Made by a program: the position numbers and the translations under genes
Shown here: positions 46,592 to 56,337 of the stretch, piece by piece
Numbering within the stretch: the first letter of the stretch is position 1
Layout: the number at the start of each line of letters is the position of its first letter
The notes under the pieces: model-generated
Told to the model about the DNA's origin: nothing
What the model saw: only the letters and a program-made list of their open reading frames with translations
Database searches by the model: none
Source of the DNA: Caballeronia sordidicola
GTDB taxonomy: Bacteria; Pseudomonadota; Gammaproteobacteria; Burkholderiales; Burkholderiaceae
Length of the DNA stretch: 64,000 bases
Direction: 5' to 3'
NCBI RefSeq assembly: GCF_001544455.2
Contig: NZ_FCOC02000015.1
Span: 62,001 to 126,000 of the forward strand

Positions 46592-46608
46592 ATATTCATT
46601 TCCAATAT
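46592..46608. promoter_or_regulatory. Candidate LysR-box between divergent genes
   Basis: ATATT (46592-46596) and AATAT (46604-46608) form an inverted repeat with a seven-base spacer, matching the T-N11-A layout of LysR sites. It lies six bases from the regulator start and 50 bases before the oxidoreductase start. Confidence 0.5.
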
Positions 46609-46657
46609 ACCGGACGAAGATGCATGCTGCCTTTTTTCAGCACGGAAGACTCAAGCC

Positions 46658-47437
46658 ATGAATGTTCTAATTGTCTATGCGCATCCCGAACCGAAATCAC
46701 TGAATGGTTCACTCAAGGATTTTGCGGTCAAACATCTTGAAGATGCCGGCCATGTTGTGAAGGTTTCGGACCTGTATGCAATGAAGTGGAAAGCACCGCT
46801 CGATGCCAGCGACAGCATGGACGGACAGGCGTGCGAACGTTTCAATCCCGCGCTCGATTCGAAGCTTGCGTTCGAAAATGGCCGGCAGGCCAAGGACCTT
46901 GCAGAGGAACAAGACAAGCTGCAATGGGCCGATGCAGTCATCCTGCAGTTCCCGTTATGGTGGTTCTCCATGCCGGCAATCCTGAAAGGATGGGTGGAGC
47001 GCGTCTATGCATATGGCTTCGCCTATGGCGTAGGCGAGCACTCGGACACGCACTGGGGCGACCGTTATGGCGAAGGCACGCTGGCAGGGAAACGGGCGAT
47101 GCTGATGGTCACCACGGGCGGCTGGGAATCGCATTACAGCGCCCGCGGTATCAATGGTCCAATAGACGACATCCTGTTCCCCATTCAGCACGGAATCCTG
47201 TATTACCCAGGCTTCGATGTGCTGCCGCCATTCGTGATCTATAGGACGGACCGGGTCGGCGAAGCGGGATTCACGAAAGCGTGCGAGACGCTCGCAGAAC
47301 GTCTCGATAAACTCTGGACCACCGAGCCAATCGCATTTCGCCCGCAAAATGCCGGCGCGTATGACATCCCGGCGCTCACGTTACGCGCAGATATTGCGCC
47401 TGGCCAGACCGGCTTCAGCATGCACAGCGAGCAATGA
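46658..47437 (+). CDS. NAD(P)H-dependent quinone oxidoreductase (flavodoxin fold)
   Basis: A 259-residue member of the NQO1/MdaB-like flavodoxin_2 family: VLIVYAHPEPKSLNGSL at the N-terminus binds FMN/FAD phosphate, and LQFPLWWFSMPAILKGWVERV is the signature active-site helix. It probably performs two-electron reduction of quinones, avoiding radical semiquinones. It is divergent from a LysR gene and ends eight bases from the convergent DUF72 gene. Confidence 0.9.
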   Translation: MNVLIVYAHPEPKSLNGSLKDFAVKHLEDAGHVVKVSDLYAMKWKAPLDASDSMDGQACERFNPALDSKLAFENGRQAKDLAEEQDKLQWADAVILQFPLWWFSMPAILKGWVERVYAYGFAYGVGEHSDTHWGDRYGEGTLAGKRAMLMVTTGGWESHYSARGINGPIDDILFPIQHGILYYPGFDVLPPFVIYRTDRVGEAGFTKACETLAERLDKLWTTEPIAFRPQNAGAYDIPALTLRADIAPGQTGFSMHSEQ

Positions 47438-47444
47438 TCCAGCG

Positions 47445-48368
47445 TCAGGCCTGATCGAGAAACCCCATCAGCCTCAACGCGTTCCTCTGACTCTGGTCTT
47501 CATAATTGGTGTTGAAGACCACATGCGTCATATCGACGGCTTTCGAGATTTCGATGATCTGGCGGGCAAGCGGATCGAGTTCGTCGTCGTTGTACTCGTA
47601 ATTGAATCGCGACGATGACGCCGTCATGCCCTTGATATTCCAAGTCTCATGGTTGCGCCCATGCAGACGGATCAGCGCGAGTCCGGGATGCGTTGTTTCC
47701 CAGATTGCCGGAATGCTGTTGGTCGATCCTTGCGGTTCATCGACCACCACGTTCACCAGTCCGCGCTCGCGCTCCATGGCGAGCGTGGAATGGCGGCGTT
47801 TTTCGTCGAACCACGTCTGGTTGCGGAATTCGACGGCCATGGTACAGCCGTCCATCACGCTCATGACGTCCGCGCAATGTTCGACATGCCGGATGCCGTG
47901 CGGATTGCAGATCACCCACGGCGCGAACTGGAAATGCACCACGCCGAGCTTGCCCGAAGCGCGCAGCGGTTCAATGGCCTCGAAATACCGGCACCACAAT
48001 TCCTGCTGCAATTCCGCCGATAAATCCTTGTAGTACAAGCTCGTCTTGCCGTTGCGCGGCAAGTGCGGCTGCAAGTCGGCCGGAAACATGTCGCGCGCGG
48101 TCTGGTGTCCGGTGAAAAGCCGGAACGCCTTGATATTGAACACGAATCCTGGCGGCGTTCGCTGCGCCCACGCCACGGAATTCGCGGGATTCGGCATGGC
48201 GTAATAGCTGGAATCCACTTCGACAATGGGAAAAATGGACGCGTAATGCCGCAAGCGCGCCTCTGCGCTGGAACACCCCGGCGGATAAAAACGCTTGCAC
48301 CTGACAAGCGTGGGATCTGTCCACGAAGCCGTCCCGACCAGAATGCCCACCGCATCTACTCCCGACAA
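47445..48368 (-). CDS. DUF72 domain protein
   Basis: A 307-residue DUF72 (YecE-like) protein with a TIM-barrel fold: GTASWTDPTL, FYPPGCSSAEARLRHYASIF, VEVDSSYYAMP, FNIKAFRLFTGH, EFRNQTWFD and RLHGRN. The family's biochemical role is not established. The listed start at 48368 is a TTG; a GTG a few codons downstream, just before GILVG, is also possible. It is divergent from the imuA cassette with the LexA box in the shared gap, so SOS could influence it as well. Confidence 0.85.
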   Translation of the reverse strand: MSGVDAVGILVGTASWTDPTLVRCKRFYPPGCSSAEARLRHYASIFPIVEVDSSYYAMPNPANSVAWAQRTPPGFVFNIKAFRLFTGHQTARDMFPADLQPHLPRNGKTSLYYKDLSAELQQELWCRYFEAIEPLRASGKLGVVHFQFAPWVICNPHGIRHVEHCADVMSVMDGCTMAVEFRNQTWFDEKRRHSTLAMERERGLVNVVVDEPQGSTNSIPAIWETTHPGLALIRLHGRNHETWNIKGMTASSSRFNYEYNDDELDPLARQIIEISKAVDMTHVVFNTNYEDQSQRNALRLMGFLDQA

Positions 48369-48438
48369 TTTTTGGGTGACGGTCTCCTGCTCCGTGTTTA
48401 AAAAGGGGCAGTTCCCGCCGGATCAAATTCAAGTAAAG

Positions 48439-48458
48439 TACTGTACATCCATACAGTT
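48439..48458 (+). promoter_or_regulatory. LexA-binding SOS box of imuABC
   Basis: TACTGTACATCCATACAGTT contains CTGT-N8-ACAG and departs little from the TACTGTATATATATACAGTA consensus. It ends nine bases before the imuA ATG at 48468, ideally placed to repress transcription until DNA damage. Confidence 0.88.
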
Positions 48459-48467
48459 AAATTTACC

Positions 48468-49175
48468 ATGTCAGCCCTGCCAAAAAACGTCGAAGAGATT
48501 CACCCCGCCTTGTGGCGCGGGTCGCAACTCGCGCGCGCGCATGGGCAGACGGTCGATACGGGCTACGCCGTACTTTCCGCCGAATTGCCGGGCGGCGGCT
48601 GGCCAGTGGGAACGCTGACCGAACTGCTGGTTCAGCAGCCGGGCGTGGGCGAAATCCGGCTGCTGTGCCCGGCGCTCGCCGCCGTGAGCAAGCGTCCGAT
48701 CGCGTTCGTGCAGCCGCCTCATATTCCGAACGCGCCTGCCTTTGCCTATCTGGGCGTGCCGCTCGACAAACTGCTCCAGTTGCGCGCGGCAAAAATGGCC
48801 GATGCCCTCTGGTCGGCCGAGCAGATTCTCAAGACCGGCAGTTGCGGAGCGCTGGTTTTCTGGCAGCAACATGCGCGCCCCGAGTCGCTGCGGCGGCTGC
48901 ATCTGGCGGCTCAATCGTCTGAAACGCTGTTCCTGATGGTGCGCCCCCTCGCCTGCGCGCCGGATTCGTCGCCGGCTACGTTGCGGCTGGCGGTGCGCCC
49001 CGCGGGCAGCGGCATTGCTGTCGATATCATCAAACGCAAAGGCCCGATCCGCGCCGAAAGACTGTCCGTCACCCTGCAACCTTCTCCCATTTTGATGAGT
49101 CCCCATGCCCGTGTACGTCGGCATCCATCTACCGCGGTTGTCGCTGGAAGTGTTCCGTCCACGCTGGTCGCTTAG
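48468..49175 (+). CDS. imuA: Translesion synthesis accessory protein ImuA
   Basis: A 235-residue RecA-like/SulA-like ImuA protein, with IHPALWRGSQLA near the start, GGGWPVGTLTELLVQQPGVGEIRLL and WSAEQILKTGSCGALVFW. It helps the ImuB-DnaE2 mutasome during SOS mutagenesis in bacteria lacking UmuDC-type systems. A LexA box lies directly upstream. The 3' end overlaps imuB by 71 bases, more than usual, so the two are probably translationally coupled. Confidence 0.9.
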   Translation: MSALPKNVEEIHPALWRGSQLARAHGQTVDTGYAVLSAELPGGGWPVGTLTELLVQQPGVGEIRLLCPALAAVSKRPIAFVQPPHIPNAPAFAYLGVPLDKLLQLRAAKMADALWSAEQILKTGSCGALVFWQQHARPESLRRLHLAAQSSETLFLMVRPLACAPDSSPATLRLAVRPAGSGIAVDIIKRKGPIRAERLSVTLQPSPILMSPHARVRRHPSTAVVAGSVPSTLVA

Positions 49176-50595
49176 GCCCGAACACGGCTGCGTCGTCCTC
49201 GACCACAACGCGGTCCTGATCGCGGACCTGGGCGCTCGCGAGGCCGGCGTGTGCGTGGGCATGAAGCGCGGCGGCGTGCTCACGTTGTCGCCCGGCACGC
49301 TGATGTTCGAACGCGATTCAGGCAAGGAACAGGACGTGATGCGCGAAGCCGCTTTTTCGCTGATGAAATTCTCGCCCATGGTCGCGTTGTGCGACGAGGA
49401 AACCATTGTCATGGACGTCACGGCGAGCTTGCGGCTTTTTGGCGGTATCGTGAGGATATGCCAGCAGATACGGGATATTGTCGATGCGATCGGCCTGAGC
49501 ACGCGCGTGAGTACAGCGCCGACGGGTCAGGGCGCGTGGCTGCTTGCAAAAAGCGCGGGCCGTGCCCACGCTCAACGGCGCGTGCTGAAAATGGCGTCGC
49601 TCGAACGCAAGCTCGGCAGGCTGCCGTTTCAATCCGTGCAGGAAGTGCGCGCGTTCACCGACTGGTTTACAGGGCTCGGCTGCAAGACGCTTGCCGACAT
49701 CCGGCGCCTGCCGCGCGCGGGCCTGAAAAAGCGCTGCGGCGTCGCGCTGCTGGATTCACTGGATCGCGCTTACGGCATCGCGCCCGAACTGTACGAGTGG
49801 CTCGCCGTGCCGCCGGCGTTCAGCGCGCGCATCGAGTTGCCGGATCGCATCGAAAATGCGGAAGCCATGCTGTTTTCCGCGCGCCGGCTGATCGTGCAAA
49901 TGTGCGGCTGGCTGAGCGCGCAGCAACTCGCGCTCACGCACGCCACGCTTGCGCTCGAACATGAGCGCGGGCGCAATGCCATCGACCCGACGATCATCCA
50001 GATTGCGCTCGCCGAACCGGCCTGGCACGAACACCATCTCGTGCGCCTGTTCAAGGAGCGGCTCGGCCGCACGGAACTCGTGGCGGCGGTGATTGCCCTG
50101 CGGCTCGACGCCGCGAAGATACAGGCGGCCGAACCGCCTACCGAGACGCTTTTTACCGAACCCGGCGGCTCGCCCGAGGACCACAACCGGCTGCTGGAAT
50201 TGCTGGTTGCGCGGCTCGGTGCAAAGAACGTGCTGCGGGCGGCGCCTTCCCCGGATCATCGGCCGGAATGCGCGAACCGCTGGATTTCCGTGACCGACAC
50301 CACCCTGCCCGCCAAGCCCGAAGACATGCCGTCCGGTCTGCCGCGCCCCGCGTGGCTGCTTGAAAAGCCGCTGCAGCTCATGATGAAAAACCATCGGCCG
50401 TTTTATGGTTCGCCATTGAAGAACGTGTCGCCTGCCGAGCGCATCGAAGCCGGATGGTTCGATAACAACCTGACAAGCCGCGATTATTTCGTCGCGCAGG
50501 CGAGCGATCAAAGTTGCTACTGGATTTATCGCGAGCGGCTGGGCAGTGCGGAGGCCGACAATCCGCACTGGTTTCTCCACGGCCTTTTTGGATGA
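49105..50595 (+). CDS. imuB: ImuB, Y-family polymerase-like mutasome subunit
   Basis: A 496-residue Y-family polymerase homologue. The usual catalytic acids are absent: the N-terminal DMDAFFAS-like motif is IHLPRLSLEVF, and the second site reads VMDVTASLRLFGG rather than the SIDE motif. This matches ImuB, which serves as a clamp-binding scaffold rather than a polymerase. QIRDIVDAIGLSTRVSTAPTGQGAWLLAK marks the palm and the C-terminal domain is retained. The start at 49105 (ATGCCCGTG) overlaps imuA. It bridges ImuA, DnaE2 and the beta clamp. Confidence 0.92.
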   Translation: MPVYVGIHLPRLSLEVFRPRWSLRPEHGCVVLDHNAVLIADLGAREAGVCVGMKRGGVLTLSPGTLMFERDSGKEQDVMREAAFSLMKFSPMVALCDEETIVMDVTASLRLFGGIVRICQQIRDIVDAIGLSTRVSTAPTGQGAWLLAKSAGRAHAQRRVLKMASLERKLGRLPFQSVQEVRAFTDWFTGLGCKTLADIRRLPRAGLKKRCGVALLDSLDRAYGIAPELYEWLAVPPAFSARIELPDRIENAEAMLFSARRLIVQMCGWLSAQQLALTHATLALEHERGRNAIDPTIIQIALAEPAWHEHHLVRLFKERLGRTELVAAVIALRLDAAKIQAAEPPTETLFTEPGGSPEDHNRLLELLVARLGAKNVLRAAPSPDHRPECANRWISVTDTTLPAKPEDMPSGLPRPAWLLEKPLQLMMKNHRPFYGSPLKNVSPAERIEAGWFDNNLTSRDYFVAQASDQSCYWIYRERLGSAEADNPHWFLHGLFG

Positions 50596-50601
50596 CGTGC
50601 C

Positions 50602-53600
50602 GTGGATACGACCTTCTCCACGCTGCCCGCGTATGCGGAGCTTTTCGCGTTTTCCAATTTCACATTTCTCCATGGGGCATCGCGTGGAGAGGAGTTGGTC
50701 GCGCGCGCCATGCAGCTGGGTTATGCCGGCCTCGCGATCACCGACGAATGCTCGCTCGCGGGCGTCGTGCGTGCACATGTGGAGGCGAAGAACCTCGGCT
50801 TTCCGCTCGTGATCGGCTCGTATTTCAAGCTCGTCAATGCGGATCGTTCGCCGGCGTTCGGGCTTATCTTGCTGGCGCAAAACCGCGAGGGCTACGGCAA
50901 TTTGTCCGAGCTGATTACGCTCGCGCGCATGCGTTCAAAGAAAGGCGAATACCTGCTCACGCCAAGCGATCTCGCGCACCCCGATAAAAAGTTCGCCCAT
51001 CTTCGCGGCATGCCGGATTGCCTTGCCATTCTCGTGCCCGACTTTCCGGCAAAGGAAGACGCGCTCGATGCCCAGGTCGAATGGCTCGACCGCACGTTTT
51101 CACAACGCGCGTGGGTTGGCTTGACGCTGCATCAGCGCGCGCTCGACGACATTCATCGCGGCATTGTCGAGCAGGTTGCGTGGCGTCACAAGATACGCGT
51201 GGTCGCGACCGGCAACGTGGTGATGCACGTGCGTTCACGCAAGCCGCTGCAGGACACCATGACGGCGATTCGCGTCGGCAAGCCGGTGAGCGAATGCGGC
51301 TACGATCTTGCGCCAAACGCCGAACAGCATCTGCGATCCCGTTTGCGGCTGGCGAATCTCTACCCCGAATACACGCTGAGTGAAACGCTGAACGTGCTCA
51401 AGCACTGCACGTTTTCTCTCGATGAACTGCGCTACCTGTATCCCGACGAAATCGTCCCGCCGGGTTATACGCACGCGGCTTATTTGCGGCAGGAAACTTA
51501 CATTGGTGCGAACCAGCGTTTTCCGCAGGGTATTCCTCATCAGGTTCAGGCACAGATCGAATCCGAACTCGAGTTGATCGAGTACATGAAATACGAGGCG
51601 TACTTTCTTACGGTGTATGACCTCGTGCGCTTTGCTCGCAGCCAGAATATTCTTTGCCAGGGACGCGGTTCCGCCGCGAACTCGGCGGTCTGTTATTGCC
51701 TCGGCGTCACGGCCGTCGACCCGTCACGCAGCACCATGCTGTTCGAGCGGTTCATCAGCAAGGATCGTGGGGAACCGCCGGATATCGACGTCGATTTCGA
51801 GCATCAGCGGCGCGAGGAAGTGATCCAGTACATCTACAGGAAATATGGGCGGGATCGCACGGCGATTGCGGCGGCGGTATCGACATACCGGCCGCGCGGC
51901 GCATTGCGTGAAACGGGCAAGGCGCTGGGCGTCGATCCGCAGATCGTGGATCGCGTGGCGAAGTCGCATCAGTGGTTCGATAACAGCCAGGACTTGCTGC
52001 AGCGCTTCGCCGAATCCGGACTTGATCCGGAAAATCCGTTGATTCAATCGTGGGCGTCGCTGGCGGCGCAATTGCTGAATTTTCCGCGGCATTTGTCGCA
52101 GCATTCCGGTGGGTTTGTAATCAGCCGGGAAAAGCTGACGCGGCTGGTTCCCATCGAAAATGCGGCCATGGCGGATCGCAGCGTTATCCAATGGGACAAG
52201 GACGATCTGGAGGCGCTTGGGCTTTTGAAAGTCGATGTGCTTGCGCTTGGCATGTTGTCCGCGATCCGGCGCACGCTCGACATCATTTCGGAGAAGCGCG
52301 GTGAACGCTTTACCATGCACGACATTCCGCCTAAAGACGAAGCGACCTACGACATGATCTCGCGGGCGGACACCATTGGCGTGTTCCAGATCGAGTCGCG
52401 CGCGCAGATGTCGATGTTGCCGCGACTCAAGCCAAAGACATTCTATGATCTCGTGATCGAGGTTGCGATCGTTCGCCCGGGTCCTATTCAGGGCGGCGCG
52501 GTGCATCCGTACTTGCGCCGGCGTCAGAAGCTGGAGCCGGTGACCTATCCCAAGGAAGACCTGAAAGTCGCGCTGGAAAGAACCCTGGGCGTGCCGATCT
52601 TTCAGGAACAAGTGATGCAGATCTCGATGATCGCCGCTGGCTTCACAGCCGGTGAAGCCGATGCATTGCGCCGCGCCATGGCAGCCTGGAAACGCAAGGG
52701 CGGGCTCGATAAATATTACGACCGCATTGTGAGTGGCATGGCCAGGAACGGCTATACAAAAGCCTTTGCAGAAGGTATTTTCGAGCAGATCAAGGGCTTC
52801 GGCGAATACGGTTTTCCTGAAAGTCACGCAATGAGTTTTGCGTTGCTCGTGTATGTCAGCAGTTGGTTGAAGTGTCATGAGCCTGCGGCGTTTCTCGCCG
52901 CCATGCTCAATTCGCAACCCATGGGTTTCTATTCTCCGTCGCAACTCGTGCAGGACGCGCGGCGCCATGGCGTTGTCGTGCTTCCCGTCGATGTGACGAT
53001 CAGCGGCTGGGACTCGGTGCTCGAGAACCATGCCAATGGCTATAAGTCTGCGGTGCGGATGGGTTTATCGTTGCTGCGCGGAATGCGCGACGGTTCGGCG
53101 GAGCACATTGAAACAGCGCGTTCGGTGCGTCAGTTCACGAGCGTAGGTGATCTCGCGCAACGGGCGCAACTCGACCGGCATGATCTGCAGGTGCTTGCCG
53201 CGGCGAATGCGTTGAAATCGCTGGCGGGGAATAGGAGGGAAGCGCTTTGGCAATCGGTCGCCGCGGTGCCCGAGAAGGACATGCTGAACGACGCGCGGGT
53301 GGACGACGCAACGCCCATGCTCGGCGCGCCATCGGAAGCCGATGAAATCATCAGCGACTACAAGACCGCCGGTTTATCGCTCGGGCGTCATCCACTTGAA
53401 TTGCTTCGGCCGGAATTGCTTGCACATCGGTTGATGCCGGCTGCGACGTTGCGCAATTATCGCAATGGCAAGCTGGCGCGAGGATGCGGATTGGTGACCG
53501 TGCGGCAGCGGCCGGGAACCGCAAAGGGCGTGATGTTCGTCACGCTGGAAGACGAGACCGGAAACGTGAATGTGATCGTGTGGCCGAGTTTGCTGGAGAA

Positions 53601-53751
53601 GCAGCGTCGCGAAGCGCTGGGCGCGACGCTGCTTGCGGTGTATGGCACCTGGCAGTGCGAGGGAGAAGTGAGGCACCTCGTGGCGCAGAGGCTGGTGGAT
53701 ATGTCGCATATGCTGGGCGGCTTGACGAGCGTCAGCCGGGATTTTCATTGA
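50602..53751 (+). CDS. dnaE2: Error-prone DNA polymerase DnaE2 (ImuC)
   Basis: A 1049-residue C-family polymerase alpha subunit. The PHP domain opens the protein (FSNFTFLHGASRGEELV, LAITDECSLAGVVRAH). The palm holds GRGSAANSAVCYCLGVT near 355 and the PDIDVDFEHQRREEVIQY catalytic Asp motif near 393-410, with further conserved LKVDVLALGMLSAIRR, and an OB fold near the end (VMFVTLEDETGNVNVIVWP). The start is GTG at 50602, six bases after imuB. It is the catalytic member of the SOS-controlled mutasome. Length fits the family. Confidence 0.95.
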   Translation: MDTTFSTLPAYAELFAFSNFTFLHGASRGEELVARAMQLGYAGLAITDECSLAGVVRAHVEAKNLGFPLVIGSYFKLVNADRSPAFGLILLAQNREGYGNLSELITLARMRSKKGEYLLTPSDLAHPDKKFAHLRGMPDCLAILVPDFPAKEDALDAQVEWLDRTFSQRAWVGLTLHQRALDDIHRGIVEQVAWRHKIRVVATGNVVMHVRSRKPLQDTMTAIRVGKPVSECGYDLAPNAEQHLRSRLRLANLYPEYTLSETLNVLKHCTFSLDELRYLYPDEIVPPGYTHAAYLRQETYIGANQRFPQGIPHQVQAQIESELELIEYMKYEAYFLTVYDLVRFARSQNILCQGRGSAANSAVCYCLGVTAVDPSRSTMLFERFISKDRGEPPDIDVDFEHQRREEVIQYIYRKYGRDRTAIAAAVSTYRPRGALRETGKALGVDPQIVDRVAKSHQWFDNSQDLLQRFAESGLDPENPLIQSWASLAAQLLNFPRHLSQHSGGFVISREKLTRLVPIENAAMADRSVIQWDKDDLEALGLLKVDVLALGMLSAIRRTLDIISEKRGERFTMHDIPPKDEATYDMISRADTIGVFQIESRAQMSMLPRLKPKTFYDLVIEVAIVRPGPIQGGAVHPYLRRRQKLEPVTYPKEDLKVALERTLGVPIFQEQVMQISMIAAGFTAGEADALRRAMAAWKRKGGLDKYYDRIVSGMARNGYTKAFAEGIFEQIKGFGEYGFPESHAMSFALLVYVSSWLKCHEPAAFLAAMLNSQPMGFYSPSQLVQDARRHGVVVLPVDVTISGWDSVLENHANGYKSAVRMGLSLLRGMRDGSAEHIETARSVRQFTSVGDLAQRAQLDRHDLQVLAAANALKSLAGNRREALWQSVAAVPEKDMLNDARVDDATPMLGAPSEADEIISDYKTAGLSLGRHPLELLRPELLAHRLMPAATLRNYRNGKLARGCGLVTVRQRPGTAKGVMFVTLEDETGNVNVIVWPSLLEKQRREALGATLLAVYGTWQCEGEVRHLVAQRLVDMSHMLGGLTSVSRDFH

Positions 53752-53832
53752 CACGGTCAAGCAAGCCCGCATGCGACGCATGGTCAGCAACTGGACAAAT
53801 TCCGCGTCACACCGCTGCAGTCACGGCCGTGC

Positions 53833-53877
53833 TATGGTTTTTCGCCGTGCGCCAGAGCTTCACGGCGAAAAACCATA
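53833..53877. repeat. Perfect 17-bp inverted repeat upstream of the penicillin acylase-family gene
   Basis: The arm at 53833-53849 (TATGGTTTTTCGCCGTG) and its exact reverse complement at 53861-53877 flank an 11-base loop. T-tracts precede and A-tracts follow the GC core, the reverse of an intrinsic terminator. It ends 30 bases before the acylase ATG, so it may act in the leader RNA or as an operator. Confidence 0.75.
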
Positions 53878-53907
53878 TCGTGCGCCACGAACTGTCCGGA
53901 TCTATCG

Positions 53908-56337
53908 ATGAAAAGGCGCTTCTTCGCCTCGCTGATCACACTCCTGTGTCTCCTGATACTGATGGTCGCGGCGGCCGGAACCGCCGGCTGGATGACCTTG
54001 CGTGGCAGCCTCGCGCGACTCGACGGTACGCATGTCGCGCCGGCGTTGTCCGCCCCGGTCGGCATCGAGCGCGATTCGCTCGGCGTGCCCACCATCAAAG
54101 GCAATACGCGCAACGACGTTGCGTTCGGAACCGGCTTCGTGCAAGCGCAGGACCGATACTTCCAGATGGATCTGCTGCGCCGCGTCGCGTCCGGTGAAAT
54201 GTCCGAACTGGTCGGCCCCGCCGCACTTGAACTGGATCGACGCAACCGGCCGCATCGTTTTCGCGAACGCGCGCGCAAGGCGTTCGACGCCCTGCCCGCC
54301 GCCCAGCGGCAACTGATCGAGCGTTATACGGCGGGTGTCAATGACGGGCTTGCGTCGCTCGCCTCCCGGCCGTTCGAATATTGGGTGCTGCGCACGCCGC
54401 CCGCTGCATGGCGGCCGGAAGATACGCTGCTGGTGGTGTACGCAATGTACTTCGACCTGCAGTCCGACGAGGTGCGCCACATCCTCTCGCGCGCGGCCTT
54501 GCGCGAACGCGTACCCGCCGACTTGTTCACGTTCCTGTTACCCGCGACGAGCCATTGGGATGCACCATTCGATACCGCCGTGTCTTCCAGCAATCAACCT
54601 CCGGCACCGCCTGCAACGCATCCGGACTGGTTGCAGTCATCGAGAAGCGGCTCGCAGCACGGCAGCATCGCCATCACGGATTCCATGGTCGGCAGCAACG
54701 GCTGGGCAGTCGATGCCGCCCACAGCGCGCATGGCGGCGCCATCCTTGCAAGCGACATGCATCTGGGTCTGTCGTTGCCCAACATCTGGTACAGGCTGTC
54801 GCTGGCGTGGCCGGGAGCCGATGGCCAGTTGCGCCACGTCACGGGCGTCAGCCTACCCGGGGCGCCGTTGGTGATCGCCGGAAGCAACGGGCGGATCGCC
54901 TGGGGCTTTACGAACAGCTACGGTCGTTTTATCGACCTGATTGCGTTGCAGCGCAATCCCGCCAATCCGCTGGAATATCGCGTAGCAAGCGGCGAGTGGG
55001 CGCTTGCTGCCGTCATTCATGAACGCATTCTGGTGAAGGGCGGCGCGAGCGTGGACCTGCCCGTCGTCGAGACACAATGGGGGCCGCAGATCATCGCCGG
55101 TTCAAATGCAGATGCAAACAAAAATGCCTATGCGCTGCGCTGGGCCGCGCACGACCCAGAAGCCGTGAACTTGAACCTGCAGCAACTGGAAGACAGCGCG
55201 AACGTCGCGCAGGCGCTCCACATCGCGCAAATCAGCGGCATTCCCACACAGAACTTCATGGTCGCGGACTCGAATGGCGAGATTGGCTGGACCCTCGCCG
55301 GGCCGCTGCCCAAACGCGATGCCGCAACCGACCCATCCACAGGACCGCTTAGCGACTTGCCGTTTAATTCGGCGACGTATCGCGGATGGCAAGGCTATCT
55401 CGCGCTCGATGCTTATCCGTCGCGCATCGCCACGCCGCTCGGGCGGCTCTGGAGCGCGAACAATCGAACCTTGCCGCTCGATCAGGAGGCGCTCGCGGGC
55501 GATGCCGGCGCGGATCTCGGCGCGCGTGCATCGCAGATTCGCGATGACCTGCTAGCGTTACCGCGCGCCACGGAACGCGACATGCTCTCGATCCAGACGG
55601 ACGACCGCGCCCCGTGGATCGACAACTGGCGCAGCGTTGCCCTCTCCGCGCTCGATGCCGCCGCGCTGGAAGACCATCCGCAACGCGCGGAATTCCGCCG
55701 GCTGATCGAGACATGGAACGGCCGCGCGGATGCCGGCTCAACCGGTTACCGGCTCGTGCGCGCATTCTATTTTTCGCTCTACGACGCGTGGTTCGGAAAG
55801 CTCGACGCGGACCTTGCCGCAGCCGGTTCGCAACTTGGCTATCGCGCCGCGAGTTCACGCTACGACGCGGTGATGGAAGCGCTCGCCGCACACCATGCGT
55901 GGGTGCCGGATGGCTTCGCCGACTGGCGTGCGTTCATGCTCGACAGAATCGATCACGCGATCGCGCAATTGCCGTCAGGCACAAAACTCGCCGATGCACG
56001 CTGGGGCGAGCGCAATCGCGCGGCGATCGAACATCCGTTTGCGCGGCTCGTGCCGCCGTGGCTGCCCTGGGTGCGCAACTGGCTTGGCGCACCGCACGAC
56101 GCGCTGCCGGGCGACATCAACATGCCGCGCGTGCAAACGCCAACATTTGGCGCATCGGAGCGCATGGTCGTGTCGCCGGGACACGAACAGGACGGCATCT
56201 TCGAGATGCCTGGCGGCCAATCGGGCAATCCGCTGTCGCCGTATTTTCTGGCGGGACACGACGCATGGGCACGCGGCGAAGCAACGCCGTTCCTGCCGGG
56301 TAAAACGGTGCATCGGCTTGAACTGATGCAGCATTAG
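53908..56337 (+). CDS. Penicillin acylase family protein (Ntn hydrolase)
   Basis: An 809-residue N-terminal-nucleophile hydrolase. A hydrophobic leader (about 8-28) sends it to the membrane or periplasm. The alpha region ends at a maturation site before Ser263 in VGSNGWAVD, the expected autocleavage point and catalytic nucleophile. The beta region has GGAILASDMHLGLSLPNIWY, PGAPLVIAGSNGRIAWGFTNSYG and, late, GQSGNPLSPYF. Members cleave amides such as beta-lactams or acyl-homoserine lactones (quorum quenching); which applies here cannot be read from sequence. A 17-bp inverted repeat lies just upstream. Confidence 0.93.
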   Translation: MKRRFFASLITLLCLLILMVAAAGTAGWMTLRGSLARLDGTHVAPALSAPVGIERDSLGVPTIKGNTRNDVAFGTGFVQAQDRYFQMDLLRRVASGEMSELVGPAALELDRRNRPHRFRERARKAFDALPAAQRQLIERYTAGVNDGLASLASRPFEYWVLRTPPAAWRPEDTLLVVYAMYFDLQSDEVRHILSRAALRERVPADLFTFLLPATSHWDAPFDTAVSSSNQPPAPPATHPDWLQSSRSGSQHGSIAITDSMVGSNGWAVDAAHSAHGGAILASDMHLGLSLPNIWYRLSLAWPGADGQLRHVTGVSLPGAPLVIAGSNGRIAWGFTNSYGRFIDLIALQRNPANPLEYRVASGEWALAAVIHERILVKGGASVDLPVVETQWGPQIIAGSNADANKNAYALRWAAHDPEAVNLNLQQLEDSANVAQALHIAQISGIPTQNFMVADSNGEIGWTLAGPLPKRDAATDPSTGPLSDLPFNSATYRGWQGYLALDAYPSRIATPLGRLWSANNRTLPLDQEALAGDAGADLGARASQIRDDLLALPRATERDMLSIQTDDRAPWIDNWRSVALSALDAAALEDHPQRAEFRRLIETWNGRADAGSTGYRLVRAFYFSLYDAWFGKLDADLAAAGSQLGYRAASSRYDAVMEALAAHHAWVPDGFADWRAFMLDRIDHAIAQLPSGTKLADARWGERNRAAIEHPFARLVPPWLPWVRNWLGAPHDALPGDINMPRVQTPTFGASERMVVSPGHEQDGIFEMPGGQSGNPLSPYFLAGHDAWARGEATPFLPGKTVHRLELMQH

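Noticed and set aside
53833..53877. Intrinsic terminator for dnaE2
   Set aside because: T-tracts precede and A-tracts follow the stem core, opposite to the required arrangement on either strand.
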